Positions 42,055 to 52,319 of a stretch of 64,000 bases of DNA are shown piece after piece (positions within the stretch are counted from its first letter, which is position 1; each line of letters opens with the position of its first letter). The DNA comes from Odontocerum albicorne (lineage: Eukaryota > Arthropoda > Insecta > Trichoptera > Odontoceridae), in assembly GCA_949825065.1 (NCBI GenBank), contig OX463862.1, positions 17,271,246 through 17,335,245 on the forward strand. Direction: 5' to 3'. A model generated the notes under the pieces. That model saw only the letters and a program-made list of their open reading frames with translations, did no database searches and was not told where the DNA came from. The translations under genes and the position numbers were made by a program.

Positions 42055-42345
42055 ATATATTATCTATGGTTAAGACATTAACACTATGGAGGTTTAAAGA
42101 CATTGTAATTTTAGTCAACACTGTTTATTCTACTTTATAAAATGGTATAGTTCTATCGGTTTCAACTTTTTTACTTGTTTGACTTAAATTTTTTTGTTAT
42201 TTAATTCAAACACCGTTCAGTCCACTTTATATAACGGTATAACCCTACCGGTTTCAAGATTTTCACCTTGAAATATGATGAGGTGAAAACCATTAAACCG
42301 GTAGGATTATAACCGGTTATGACTAAAAGTACAATGTCTTAAAAC
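42055..42345. mobile_element. FB foldback element, copy 6 (two arms, partly duplicated)
   Basis: Left tail GGTTAAGACATTAACACTAT, CACTGTTTATTCTACTTTAT and a decayed TCTATCGGTTTCAA block are followed by a second left-arm copy (CCACTTTATATAACGGTATA, CCCTACCGGTTTCAAG). The right arm reads GATGATGAGG.AAAACCA-like, then TTAAACCGGTAGGATTATAA. Left arms are thus present twice, at about 42110-42165 and 42210-42265. Confidence 0.65.
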
Positions 42346-43330
42346 TTATGTGTTTTTCAGAAATAAGGTCTTTTAACAAAAAAAGTAAAATGTAGCTTAG
42401 TTATTTTTTTAGTTAAATTGTAAAAAAACTACATTTTAAAAAGTTTTCCCACTTTCAAAACAGCAAGTTTAATCAAAGTCCGACTTTTAGTTAGTTATTA
42501 CTGGTATATGTAAAGGGCACTTAGGTGTCGTTTATTTTATCAATAAATCTGCGAAACTCTTGTCTAGTTAATTAGAAGAGATTGTCATCTCTAGAGAGAG
42601 ATGCTGCATGGAAATTATACACTTTACAATAAAGTGAAAATAAACGTTAAGTAAAGAAATAAATAAGGCAATGGTAATAATTCTTAACAAGCTTTTAATT
42701 TATAATATTGTTTATTATTACATTTATTTATTTATTTAATTAACGACACAACAGTGTCTTTATATACAAACGAACATGTGACAGGTTATACACGTACTTA
42801 AAATTATTGACAAATAATACAAAACTTTATCTTAAACTAACATGAAGATACAAAAAGCAGTAGTAATAATAAATTACAGTCATTGTTTAAAAATTATTTA
42901 ATAATTATATGTATATTTAAGTTCAATATATGTTATGTATGTATACCACAAAATATTACCAAACTTCACCAAGCAGACTTACGTAATTGTCGAATACTTG
43001 TTTTATAGAGGTAAAAAACTCAGATTTGTTTTTAGTGGAATAACGCATACATAGAACAAATATTGGATTTTTTGAGAATTTTGTGGGAATTTTATGGATA
43101 GATATTGAGATGTAAAAAACACATGGTCTCATTAGTAGAACGAGATGCAAGTTGCTTTGCAGAATTAATACCTTACTACATGTTGATGCAGGGTTACTCA
43201 ACTCCAGAGGCAAAGTATGGATATCAAATTAAAGGCAAACTAAACAGACGATGAATATTAAAGTATAGCTGCGAGTATGAAGACGTAAAGAGACACTAGA
43301 TTAAGTATATTATCTAAGACTTAATAGTTC
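42346..43330. other. Mostly unannotated; possible LINE tail at 42720-42960
   Basis: At 42720 a TTTATTTATTTATTTAATTA run starts an AT-rich block that reads like a minus-strand LINE 3' end. The minus-strand frame 43213-42956 (85 codons, MPLELSNPASTCSKVLILQS) lies upstream of it in that reading, but I cannot assign it to a family. Confidence 0.4.
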
Positions 43331-43334
43331 TTAT

Positions 43335-43565
43335 TCCATTATACTGTATCATCGACGTTAAATAATAATTGATTATTTCTCGCTCCGCACCTGCCTGAAG
43401 TCATTACTCCCGCCCGGTTGGTCATGAGCATGACTCTGTTAAACTAGTTTCGGAGTATATCTCTTTCTTCTTCTGGACAACCTCCCCCGGTCCACACGGT
43501 TCGCAAGCAAGGCACAACAGCGTCGTGAGACTTCCTTACGGACTATCCATACAAAAGAGGGTTTT
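43335..43565. other. GC-richer unassigned patch
   Basis: Between 43380 and 43560 base composition rises well above the surroundings (CCCGCCCGGTTGGTCATGAG, ACCTCCCCCGGTCCACACGG). No frame shows a domain I recognise and no copy is seen elsewhere in the window. It may be a fragment of another transposable element. Confidence 0.35.
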
Positions 43566-43594
43566 TGTTTTAAGTTTATAACCACTTTTAATAT

Positions 43595-43830
43595 TATAAA
43601 TTTTTAATGAAATTAATAAAACACTGTTTATTTTCTTTTGTATTCACCACTGTTTTAATTGAGTTTACTACCGGTTTAAAAGACGTCTGACTTCTTTGTC
43701 AGGTAAAGAGTTCATCTTCACCTGACGAGGAAAACGGAGGTCTTTGAAACCGATAGTGAACTCAAATAAAACAGTGGTGAATACAAAATTTTAAAATAGT
43801 GCTTTGTTGTTTTTATTAAAATTTTATAAA
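43595..43830. mobile_element. Divergent FB-like foldback, copy 7
   Basis: Inverted arms at about 43618-43690 and 43735-43800: TTGTATTCACCACTGTTTTA pairs with TAAAACAGTGGTGAATACAA. A TACCGGTTTAAAAGACGTCT block faces AGGTCTTTGAAACCGATAGT. The centre has CACCTGACGAGG. The layout is that of FB (CTGA(T/C)GA then GAAACCG) with diverged arms, so this is a second subfamily. Confidence 0.75.
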
Positions 43831-43945
43831 CATGATACCACATTTGAAACAGGCGTATTTTCTGAGATTCAAGAAACTTTAAAATTACTCATCATGTAGA
43901 GTTATTTAACTCATTCAAACGTATGGCGCCATACAATTTAAACAA

Positions 43946-43992
43946 TAATAATAATAAGATAATAATAATAAGATAATAATAATAAGATAATT
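43946..43992. repeat. Microsatellite AATAATAATAAG
   Basis: About four units of AATAATAATAAGAT-type repeat. Confidence 0.9.
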
Positions 43993-44045
43993 TATATAGT
44001 GTTGATCAGAAATCTTAATCTCTTTTCTAAGGGCGCATTAAATTA

Positions 44046-44112
44046 AAAAAGTCTGGCGCTTTCTCCTCTCTGCCTACCCCGACAGGGAAACAGCGTGATA
44101 TATGTATGTTTA
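44046..44112 (+). pseudogene. ERT-A LINE 3' terminus
   Basis: AAAAGTCTGGCGCTTTCTCC followed by CTCTGCCTACCCCGACAGGG and AAACAGCGTGATAT is the extreme C-terminus (SAYPDRET) and 3' end of ERT-A, with nothing upstream. It is one of the least diverged termini. Confidence 0.75.
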
Positions 44113-44459
44113 TTTATATATGATTGGTATGTTATTCTTCAAAATATCCGGGTGACAATGTGGAATACTTGAACAGCGCGGCCTGGAGACAACATTGAAT
44201 TCGTTTCCATTAACTGATTCGTAAATGGTAACTAACAAAGCTACACCAATCCGTGATCAGTACAACAAAACACTTATTGGTCAGATGATTACAATTATAA
44301 TATACCGGACCAATGAAAAGTAAGCTATGAAATGCTATTTTTTATTATACTATAGTTATAAATAGTCTATTTTTTATTATATAATAGTTATAAATAGTCC
44401 TAAACGCTCCTGTAAGAACCGCAGCCAATTCAATTTTTTTCGGTGTTTGTATCTTGTAA

Positions 44460-44530
44460 GACGGCGTCTACCATATGGTCTAACGGTTAACATTCCAGGT
44501 TCGATTCCTAACTGAATCTTTTCTGGACTG
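44460..44530 (+). mobile_element. tRNA-Glu-like SINE head or tRNA pseudogene
   Basis: TACCATATGGTCTAACGGTT resembles a tRNA-Glu D-arm/A-box (CCATGGTCTAGCGGTTAGGA). AACATTCC is followed directly by AGGTTCGATTCCT (T-arm/B-box). The anticodon arm is missing, so it cannot be a functional tRNA. Confidence 0.6.
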
Positions 44531-44639
44531 ATTTTACTCTTAGACCATAAAACATATGATTTTATTTTTGCTGTATCCTGCTTATCATAAATTCTTTTTA
44601 CGCTTTTGAACAATAAAAAAACCATGTAAAACTAACCTA

Positions 44640-45205
44640 ACGAAATACTACAGCAGATTAAAATTATCGATTTCAATATCAACCTCCTTGTCATCGGTAC
44701 TTAGCACAGCTTGATCTCTCAAGAATGTGTGTTAACTGAAGTGAAACAGCATGCACACAATAAACTAATACACTCACAGGCTTCTTCCATTCACAGGACA
44801 GCTAATAATTATGAAGGATACCTTATATCGTTATTAAACATTAAAAAAAATCTTTCACTCCTCTATGCCTGGCATAAATTTAAAATTATTTTTTTGTTAT
44901 AATCTACCTAATTATTATTGATAATGCATAGACTTTATTTTTAAACCCTTCTGATTGTACTCATGTAAATGATGATGGAAAAATATTTAGCGATAAAATA
45001 TATACCATAAAAGAGCGAAGCTACTTGTTTGTTAACCCCTAAAACACGATAATAGTTAAACCTTTATTTTTTTTTATTTCAGTTTATCTGAAAAATCCTT
45101 CGAGATACTCGTAGATTAAAATATAGCACAAGTGGGAAAAAACGTGCGGTAATAAAATCATGGACAATAATTCTGACAATTAACGTTTAACAGTAATAGA
45201 AACTT
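44640..45205. other. Unannotated stretch
   Basis: Nothing recognised. Confidence 0.5.
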
Positions 45206-45295
45206 CCTGGAAAAAAGAAGGTCGTGGGATCGATCCCAACTTGCGGAATTATTTTATCTTCTAATTGAGGCGAGAAATTAGCTGAAATATTTTCT
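45205..45295 (+). mobile_element. SINE-B, degenerate
   Basis: GAAACTTCCTGGAAAAAAGA is followed by AGGTCGTGGGATCGATCCCA (B-box region) and a short T-rich body, in SINE-B order. Confidence 0.5.
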
Positions 45296-45539
45296 ATATT
45301 ATCAAATCTTTTTCTCTAAGCAATGTGTTAAAAAAAGGAATTTGTTTTTTAATTACGAAAATTAAAATTAAACGTATTGATTTCCTTACCCTTTGTGTAT
45401 TTATTCAGTGACAGCTGTTTCGTCATACAAAGACCTTATCAAACTATGTGTGATGCTTAGCTTCGTGGATATGTTTTCATAATGTATATAAGTTTTAAAT
45501 ACAGTGTTTTCATAATGTATGTAAGTTTTAAAAAGTTAT

Positions 45540-45845
45540 ATATGTTTTAAATTGCTATTTATTTCAATCCAGTAATATTATGAGTTTCATTCCTGATTTT
45601 TCTTCCTTCTCTAGCATCCTTTTCTTTTCCTTTGATTGAATATATCTCACTTTTATTTTCACTATGTACATATATTGTTCATAAATTTTGTAAAGGGGAA
45701 TAATCATTTCTATATATTTTTTGTGACCACGTAACTTCCTCTATTTACTTTTGTTTGGTTAGTTGAAAAAAATTGCCACCGGAAAATAAGCCTATCAGAT
45801 TGTTTAACAATGAAGTGTTTAATAAATAAACAAATATAAAAAAAA
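45540..45845 (+). mobile_element. L2-like LINE 3' UTR and tail
   Basis: CAGTAATATTATGAGTTTCA and TTCCTGATTTTTC mark the start of the shared 3' UTR. TTGGTTAGTTGAAAAAAATT and GCCACCGGAAAATAAGCC mark the tail, followed by an AATAAATAAACAAATA end. The coding part is absent. Confidence 0.7.
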
Positions 45846-46970
45846 TACACGAGCAGTCCACGAGTTTTTACCGAATACCGTATTTTAGCACAAGATTGAA
45901 AAATGTCGGCAACCCCTGTTCGAAATGCAATGTATCTAAGGGTCTTATATAATAAACAAGTACAGTTACATTTCAATTCACTATTTAGGGTTAACATATT
46001 CATTATTGATTTTGAAAGAATTCAAATTTAAAATTATCTTAAATTGTAGAGAATAAATTTATGGCTTTGTAAAAAGTTCTTCCAATCATCCAACATTGTT
46101 TCAAAATCAATGTTGTCCATCGAGATATGCGAAAAGACTTTAAATTGTATAGGCAAAATCATATCAATATCCTATATTCAATCATAGTATAAATAGGCCA
46201 AAACCCATACGACGGTTGTCGTCAAAGAAAGAATACGAGAATTGAATTTTGAATACAAGAGAGCGAGAGAGGAATACTTGGATTCTCTCCGAAAGTAATT
46301 CGAAATTTGAATCTCGGTGGGTCCGTGATACTGAACGAATTTGAAATACCTAGCTAACAATTTTTGAACCGGTGTAAAAGGGGACGATGTATAAATTATA
46401 TTGTATATGTAAACAAATTTTACATTTATGAATATATATTTTCATAAATGTGGAATTTGTTTTACTTCCGTGAATATTTCACGGGTTGTAACTAGTTCTA
46501 CTAATTAGTCGCAACACAACGCTCCTTTGTTCATTTAAGTTTTTGATGACGGTCTTTCTCAGTGCCAGACTTTTTTTGAGGAATTCTGTTTTTTTAAAGG
46601 GTCTACTAAAATTACTATATCTAAGTTAACATTAAGGATATTGTTATAAAAGTTTGTATATTTGTTTAAAATACTTGAATAATTTATTTGATTATGGTAA
46701 TGTTGCCAACGTTCTTCTTTATTGAAAGAGCTACATCACACTCCTTACACATGTACCCAGTCACACTTCATTTGCTTAACACATACCTTGCAAGTTTTGC
46801 AAGGTTTTTCTTTTTTGACAGTTGATCTAATACATATCGACACATGTTTAAACACGTTCTTTAACAACCCGTTTGGAAGATTTTACTAATTTTTCATTCT
46901 ATTTGGACCCGACGACTTTAGATCCCAGATTTAATTTGTAAAAATCTGACACTTCGTGCATATTTTCATT
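45846..46970. other. Unannotated AT-rich stretch (about 1.1 kb)
   Basis: No gene or shared repeat is visible. GGCAACCCCTGTTCG at about 45909 resembles an hAT right terminus, but no partner end was found. Confidence 0.5.
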
Positions 46971-47436
46971 GTCTAGAGCAGGGGTGGACATACATGAGGT
47001 CAACGAGAGCTACATTCTGGATTTCCATATATATAAAGAGCCACACCATTCTCACGTAGTATTAAATACACTAATTCTAATTTATTACATATTCTACACA
47101 AATCTTAATTGCTATATAAAATATAAAAAATACACATATAAGAAAATATAAAAATAGCGCAGAATACGGTTTGCGTGGTTTACGCGGCTTGCGCACATAA
47201 AGAGGCAGAAGATGCGTGCGCACCCTACACATTGAAATCACAGCATACACGTATACACCAATGCTTGCGCCTTTGACAGTTGCATTCATACATACGCATC
47301 TTGTCACTTACAATATTTAGAAAGGAAAATCGCGAAAATACAAGTATAATGGGGAAAGAAAGTATCTATATTTTTATAAGAGACATTGGGAGCCGCACTT
47401 AACCCAACGAAGAGCCGCATTTGCCCATGTCTAGGG
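46971..47436. mobile_element. hAT-like non-autonomous element with 8-base target duplication
   Basis: The left end starts CAGGGGTGGACATACATG at 46979. The right end reads AAGAGCCGCATTTGCCCAT, stopping at 47428. Flanks are GTCTAGAG (46971-46978) and GTCTAGGG (47429-47436), one mismatch. GAGCCGCA/GAGCCACA blocks near both ends and a CAGGGGTGG start are features of hAT MITEs. The right terminus seems to have lost the last few bases. No transposase. Confidence 0.75.
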
Positions 47437-47685
47437 TATTGTCCATGCTAGAAATCATAGCTCAGAAAACCATCATTTAAATGTTGAATTGCTTACGAAA
47501 ATATTTGCTAGATACCAGTAATATGCTCTTTTTGAAAAAGGTATCGATCACATGAAAACACTGTACCGGTCATATTAAAAGAGGGATCGGGATATAAAGT
47601 ATTAAGAATTACATCTCTTTTCAATCCGCATTCTTTCCTAATGTCCTCATTAATTTGGTCATATATTGTATTTAATAAATATATA
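47437..47685. other. Unannotated stretch
   Basis: Nothing recognised. Confidence 0.4.
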
Positions 47686-47689
47686 AATA

Positions 47690-48050
47690 AATAAATATAG
47701 GTTTATTGATAACAACATAGTATATTCATATATGTCCTCAGTGAGATACAGGCAAAATCCTAGTTTACTGGGGACACGTAAAATGAATATGCAACAAACC
47801 CAGATCCATTAAAATTGTGTGTCCGAATTAAACTACCTGTTATTTTTCGCAAAATATATATATTTCTTGTCTTGTGTAAAATAAATAAATAAATATATAA
47901 ATACATTCCGAAATCGAACATATATCGCAACATAAACTGCAGAAAATATATTTAACTTCCCGGCCGAGATACATCCCACCAATATAGGGCGAACCCGGCC
48001 GCGAGGACACCAGATGTTTTTCAGCACACATCCTATCCTCATATTTTACG
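47690..48050 (-). mobile_element. J LINE-tail repeat with nested tail sequence
   Basis: The minus strand carries a J block (CTGGTGTCCTCGCGGCCGGG, GGGATGTATCTCGGCCGGGA) at 48020-47960 and a tail rich in TTATTTATTTAT at about 47880. Then comes the sequence series also found at 600-775 and a second tail with GTTATCAATAAACCTATATT at 47720-47695. Two LINE 3' ends are thus joined end to end. Confidence 0.65.
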
Positions 48051-48430
48051 CAACCCTCTCACTTTACTGCCTTTATTTTACTGTCATACTTTAACAATTT
48101 ACTGGTAAATTTTAATAATAATATGACAATTTAGAGATCATTCTCTCTTCAAGGAGATTAAAATACAAGTATTATAATGAAAATAGTAAATATTCACCGA
48201 ACACAGTGGCGCAACACTAGTTAAATTACTGGAAAAAGGTAATCAGGGTAATTATTTTAAACTTAGTGAAAAGCATTACAAGTAATAAACTTTTAATTGA
48301 AATATTCCGAGGCAACACGCAACGCGGCTCGGTTAACGTAAAAAGTTCAATCGCATGGCGATTCAATGAACTTTTATTATGTTGTAAATTAAATTATTTT
48401 TTTGATATCTCAATAAGGCAAATAAAAAAT
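48051..48430. other. Unannotated stretch
   Basis: Nothing recognised. Confidence 0.45.
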
Positions 48431-48434
48431 ACAA

Positions 48435-48545
48435 GGAAAAAAATGTGAATGTGGTTTAGATGATGATATAATCGTTATCGCTTGGTTTGCTTGACTATCT
48501 TTTGAGGAAAAAAATCTGAATGGATTCCTAGAAATACTTATTAGT
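48435..48545 (+). pseudogene. R1/I-like LINE ORF2 C-terminal fragment, second copy
   Basis: Plus strand reads KKCECGLDDDIIVIAWFA. CECGLDD is shared with the fragment at 2053-2256. It is the Cys-rich segment following the RT in that LINE group. Only this short part is recognisable. Confidence 0.55.
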
Positions 48546-48584
48546 ATGTTGAAATAATGAAATTATTGTTAAGTTTTTTTTTTC

Positions 48585-48893
48585 TTGTGGTTTATTTCAA
48601 TATATCTTCATCAGTGTTTCAAACACATTGAAGAACGTGGTCGGGATATAATATTGCTTTCAGCTCTAGTAAGCGATCCTATGGATTTAGAACCACTGAA
48701 GTACGCACGGAACTCGAGGTTTGTCATTGAACGTGTTGACAACACTACCAATCGGCGCATGCGTATATTGTTACTAGAATAACTTTTTTTGCTAGACTGC
48801 CACCCTTTAATTTTTGGGTAACATTACAAATTGAACCCGTAATCCCCGGGTGGAAGTCAAGACTGTTATCACTAGGCTACGGAGGTCGTTTTT
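48585..48893 (-). mobile_element. SINE-C, copy 2
   Basis: Minus strand: CGACCTCCGTAGCCTAGTGA (A-box) at the right end, ACGGGTTCAATTTG (B-box), then the central block (antisense of TTGTCATTGAACGTGTTGAC and AACACTACCAATCGGCGCAT). The distal block has GAGCTGAAAGCAATATTAT. Open frames here are incidental. Confidence 0.7.
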
Positions 48894-48914
48894 TATTTAT
48901 TCATTCCTCTTCCA

Positions 48915-49235
48915 ATACATTTGAATTGGCGATTCGAACATTACCAATATAAGAGCATCTCCGGGAGACGATATCGTTTTCAACCACATTAATCAAGCGG
49001 TTAAGAAACACTTGAGTACGACAAAAAACACGATTTGTCATCGTGCGTGTTGGTATTACTACCCCACACTTGAAGAGACAACACTCGCACACGTTTAGCG
49101 CGTGTTAGTATCATTACCCGACAAACCTTTTACCATAGTAAGGCTGTATTTTATTTTTGGAGAATTGGAAATTGTACCCGAAACCCCCGGGGTGCAAGTT
49201 AAGCCTCTGAACAACTGGGTCTAGGACGCCGTCAT
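48915..49235 (-). mobile_element. SINE-C, copy 3
   Basis: Same order as copy 2, in tandem with it and in the same orientation. The antisense central block GTCATCGTGCGTGTTGGTAT with TACTACCCCACACTTG is at about 49036-49072. The head near 49150-49232 is degraded (B-box GGGTACAATTTCC). Confidence 0.65.
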
Positions 49236-49239
49236 TTAG

Positions 49240-49755
49240 AATTAGAATAGTCAGTGGTACTCTGAAATCAATGCCGTTGACATGGTTTCCGGTTTTTGCA
49301 AACCTGCTCTTCCATCCATGATGCAAAGAACCCTTAATGTGAAAGAACTAGAAGGTATGCCTAAATGACACGCTATCAATGCACGTGGGTGTTTACTGAC
49401 CTCCTCAAACTCGCTTTGGATCTCGACAAATGAGAGTTGAGAGGAATGTGAGCTCACCACATAGCTGGCAGCAGCAATGGAATTGGTGTTCGATTCGAAT
49501 CTTTCCCTTGTGGGTGATCCTAAGTCTCATCTCAAAAAGTTTGAACTGCCACAATATATCCTAAATCATGGGTCTCAGGTGTGGCCACGGTTTCAGTGCA
49601 CACGCTTTGCATAAGTGGGGTTTCATTGATTCTCCCACGTACTCATGAGGAATGGTCTAGACTTTCGGTCACATCATGGAGGAGTTTTCAATATATTAAC
49701 TTCCGTAAGGACAGGAGATGATCTAATGAGTCACTCTGAGACTGTATCATGGATG
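49240..49755. other. Unannotated stretch
   Basis: Base composition is less AT-rich than the window average, but no domain or repeat is recognised. The 69-codon minus-strand frame at 49251-49460 has no assigned function. Confidence 0.45.
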
Positions 49756-50066
49756 AGAAACCTGATTATCCGTTTAAGAAAGAAAAATCATACGAGAGTA
49801 GAAAAGGAATGATTTTAGTCAAAAAAAAAGTATAAATGCGTGCTCTAAGGGAAATTCATAGCGGTAGAATGTATTGTATGAGTTAATACTAGATAATAGG
49901 TGCTTATGGAAAATAAATAGCAAAATGAGAAAAAGAAAAAAAAAATACTCTAATGTGGTTTGGAGAGTTCCATGATCAGGTTTTTGATGATCAGGTTTAT
50001 GCACAGTCGTATTCCTTTTCTACTCTCGTATGGTTTTTCTTTCTTAAACAGATCAGGTTTCTGCAT
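49756..50066. repeat. Inverted repeat, about 55-base arms, 195-base spacer
   Basis: Arms 49756-49811 and 50007-50066 pair through AGAAACCTGAT, GTTTAAGAAAGAAAAA and CATACGAGAGTAGAAAAGGA. The spacer holds two near-identical GATCAGGTTT pieces. No element family is identified. Confidence 0.75.
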
Positions 50067-50485
50067 TGGTTTTTATTCTGCACAAGCTGTTGATTTCAGC
50101 AAGCACACAGTATTGGCAGATCACAACTTAGGATCCGATGACAATGAGATGAAAGTTTGAAGACAATAGTTAGGTTTAATCTACTAAAACCTTTCGCTAC
50201 GCAGAGTTTTATAAAGCACTATGTTATGTTTGTTTTGTTTAAAATAATAGCGTTATGAAAATTTGTGATTAGCAGTACGTATATGTCACAGAAAAAACAT
50301 TAACTAATCAGGCTCCTTTCAGACTTTTTCCAAGTCCGTGTTTCTAATATCAAACCCAAAGCTCTGATGGAAAGAAGTTCGTTCCAAGATGATCGACAGG
50401 TTTAATCTGCTATAGCCTTTCGCTAGGTTGATTGTTATTATAATTTAAAACCTCAAATATAATCGTACTATTTAAAGTGCATATC
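50067..50485. repeat. Two-copy dispersed block, otherwise unannotated
   Basis: AGGTTTAATCTACTAAAACC followed by TTTCGCTA at about 50173 recurs as AGGTTTAATCTGCTATAGCC and TTTCGCTA at about 50399, with a preceding GATGA block. Nature unknown. Confidence 0.5.
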
Positions 50486-50487
50486 CA

Positions 50488-50635
50488 CGCTATAATAACA
50501 TACGCAAGGCTTCCGTGTGAAAGGTTCGAGTCCCGCACTGTGATTCTACCCTCGATTAACACAATCATTTTTTTATCTAATATTCGAGGGTATAAAGATA
50601 TCTATGACTTCGGTCATTCATGTTTTATTTAAACA
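50488..50635 (+). mobile_element. SINE-B
   Basis: ACGCAAGGCTTCCGTGTGAA, B-box AAGGTTCGAGTCCCG, then CACAATCATTTTTTTATCTA, ATATTCGAGGGTATAAAGAT and ATGACTTCGGTCAT. The order matches 25180-25345. Confidence 0.7.
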
Positions 50636-50764
50636 AAAAAGTAACAAGAGTACATTAATTCAATGAAGTATTTACGCTTTGTTTACATTTTTATAAAGTC
50701 ATAGTACCTAAATAAATTGTTGATTTAAAAATATATGATAAATTGAGAAGACCTCTTCTTAGTT

Positions 50765-51065
50765 CAATAAAACATAAAAATACATACCATCAGGCCTTTC
50801 CCCATTGGGAAAATCAGAGAGGACAGAGCTCCAGACTTTTAAATCGTAGCACATATCTTTAACCCTCTCTATATACTATACATTAACCTTCTTATTATAC
50901 AATTTCTACGTTTTTTCTGATTTTTTATATTTCCAACCATACTTTTCTTGGTTTTCTTCTACTTTTCATGGTCTTCGTCTTACATTTGCACTGTATACTA
51001 GTTTTTGTTTATTTTTCTCCAATCATTCGTTCTATATGTGCAAACCATCTCAGAGTGCTCTTCAT
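50765..51065 (-). pseudogene. ERT-A LINE 3' end
   Basis: The minus strand runs from the WFAHIERMI region (51050-51010) through a KTMKSRRKPRKVWLEI-like block to the terminus antisense to CTTTCCCCATTGGGAAAATC near 50790. Confidence 0.7.
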
Positions 51066-51309
51066 CAAAAAGTAAAAAAAAATATGATGAACGCATTATA
51101 AAAAAAATATTCTTTTTATTAACAAAAACAAAATCTCATTGCCGCTGGACACCTTCGCAAAATCGCTTACAATTTTGCAAACAAAATATACGCTTTAATA
51201 TATAGAGCACACGCTAATTGTCTTTATTTCGTCCACAGTCGATGCCTACCTCAAAATATGAACATTTTTTTGAAAGATATCGAAGCTATAAAAATATACG
51301 TGTAAATGA

Positions 51310-51500
51310 AGACCCCACAGTCTAGTTGGTCAAACGTCTGCTTTAAACCCGGGTGTTGCGGGTTATATTACAGTTGGTACCCGATTATAAAATATAGATT
51401 CCAGTCTAGTTTTTCACTTAAGACCTCTTGGACATCATTCTGTCTAGTTGCAAGAGATTACATTGCTACATGGCAATGAACTTGCCAGGTTGTACTGTAC
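51310..51500 (+). mobile_element. SINE-A, plus strand
   Basis: CCACAGTCTAGTTGGTCAAA (A-box region), GGGTGTTGCGGGTTATATTA (decayed B-box), body, then TAGTTGCAAGAGATTACATT, ATGGCAATGAACTTGCCAGG and TTGTACTGTACTCG tail. A 3' tail of the L2-like type is clear. Confidence 0.65.
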
Positions 51501-51564
51501 TCGAATATAACTTCTTCTCTCAAGAGAACACGTATGACGAGAAGTACGGTTGTGGTCAATGCGA

Positions 51565-51640
51565 GAACTGTGTGCGTGGATAGAAAGGAGGGACGATCAT
51601 TACTCTCTGCCTACCCCAAAGGAACTTGTGATGATTATTT
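51565..51640 (+). pseudogene. ERT-A LINE 3' terminus, short
   Basis: GCGTGGATAGAAAGGAGGGA and ATTACTCTCTGCCTACCCCA match the ERT-A C-terminus and end. Nothing upstream is recognisable. Confidence 0.6.
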
Positions 51641-51699
51641 TTTACATCTTTGCTATTGTTACGGCACTAAATTGTTATAATTTTTTTCGTATTGTACCT

Positions 51700-52020
51700 T
51701 TTACAATATTCATATTGGTTAATCGAATATATAATATCAAAGAGCGTGACTGGGATACAATATTGTCTTATGCCTCAGAAACCGAGCCTTTGCGTTTCGA
51801 GCTTCTGGAAAAGTCAAGAAAGTCGAGGTTCGTCGTTGCACATGTTGGTAATACTACCACGCATGACGATACATCAACACTTTCCACGTACTAGTTGCTT
51901 ACGTGTATTGTTAACTAATAAACTCTTTTACCAAATCGTCATTTTTTTGGTACCATCGGGAATCGAATCCGAAACCCTCGATCGGAAGTCAAGTTTCCTA
52001 CCAACTAAGCTACGGTCATG
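51700..52020 (-). mobile_element. SINE-C, copy 4 (well preserved)
   Basis: Minus strand: GACCGTAGCTTAGTTGGTAG (A-box), TTCGGATTCGATTCCCGA (B-box) and the central block (antisense GTTCGTCGTTGCACATGTTG and TAATACTACCACGCAT at 51829-51867). The 3' end includes antisense of GTGACTGGGATACAATATTG. Overlapping open frames are by chance. Confidence 0.75.
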
Positions 52021-52124
52021 AAACTGTATATAACCAATATATAACACGGTAAATTATTTGGAATATAGTATAATTTAAGACAACTTCAATTTGTTCTGGT
52101 AGATTGCTTTTAAAATATGATAAT

Positions 52125-52315
52125 ATAACGACATCGCAGATAAGACGCATGTATTTCAACACTGGGATTGCGGGTTCGATTATAGTCGGTACCAAATTTT
52201 CTTTTTAAAAAAATAGTTCCAATCTGAATTTTACTCTAGCCTTATTTAATATATTTCTGATTGGCTGGAAGTAATTACCACATGGCAATAATCTCACTAT
52301 GTTGTATTGTATACA
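52125..52315 (+). mobile_element. SINE-A, plus strand, degenerate head
   Basis: A decayed A-box end, then GGGATTGCGGGTTCGATTAT (B-box) and GTCGGTACCAAATTTTC. The tail is TTGGCTGGAAGTAATTACCA, ACATGGCAATAATCTC. Confidence 0.65.
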
Positions 52316-52319
52316 ACGA

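Noticed and set aside
43380..43560. GC-rich patch as possible host exon
   Set aside because: No open frame with a domain, no convincing splice-bounded frame, and composition alone is not enough; kept only as an unassigned patch.
45905..45925. hAT right terminus (GGCAACCCCTGTTCG)
   Set aside because: No matching left end or 8-base duplication was found within 2 kb.
51550..52021. Two overlapping plus-strand frames of 109-114 codons
   Set aside because: They cover a minus-strand SINE-C; similar frames are not conserved in the other copies.
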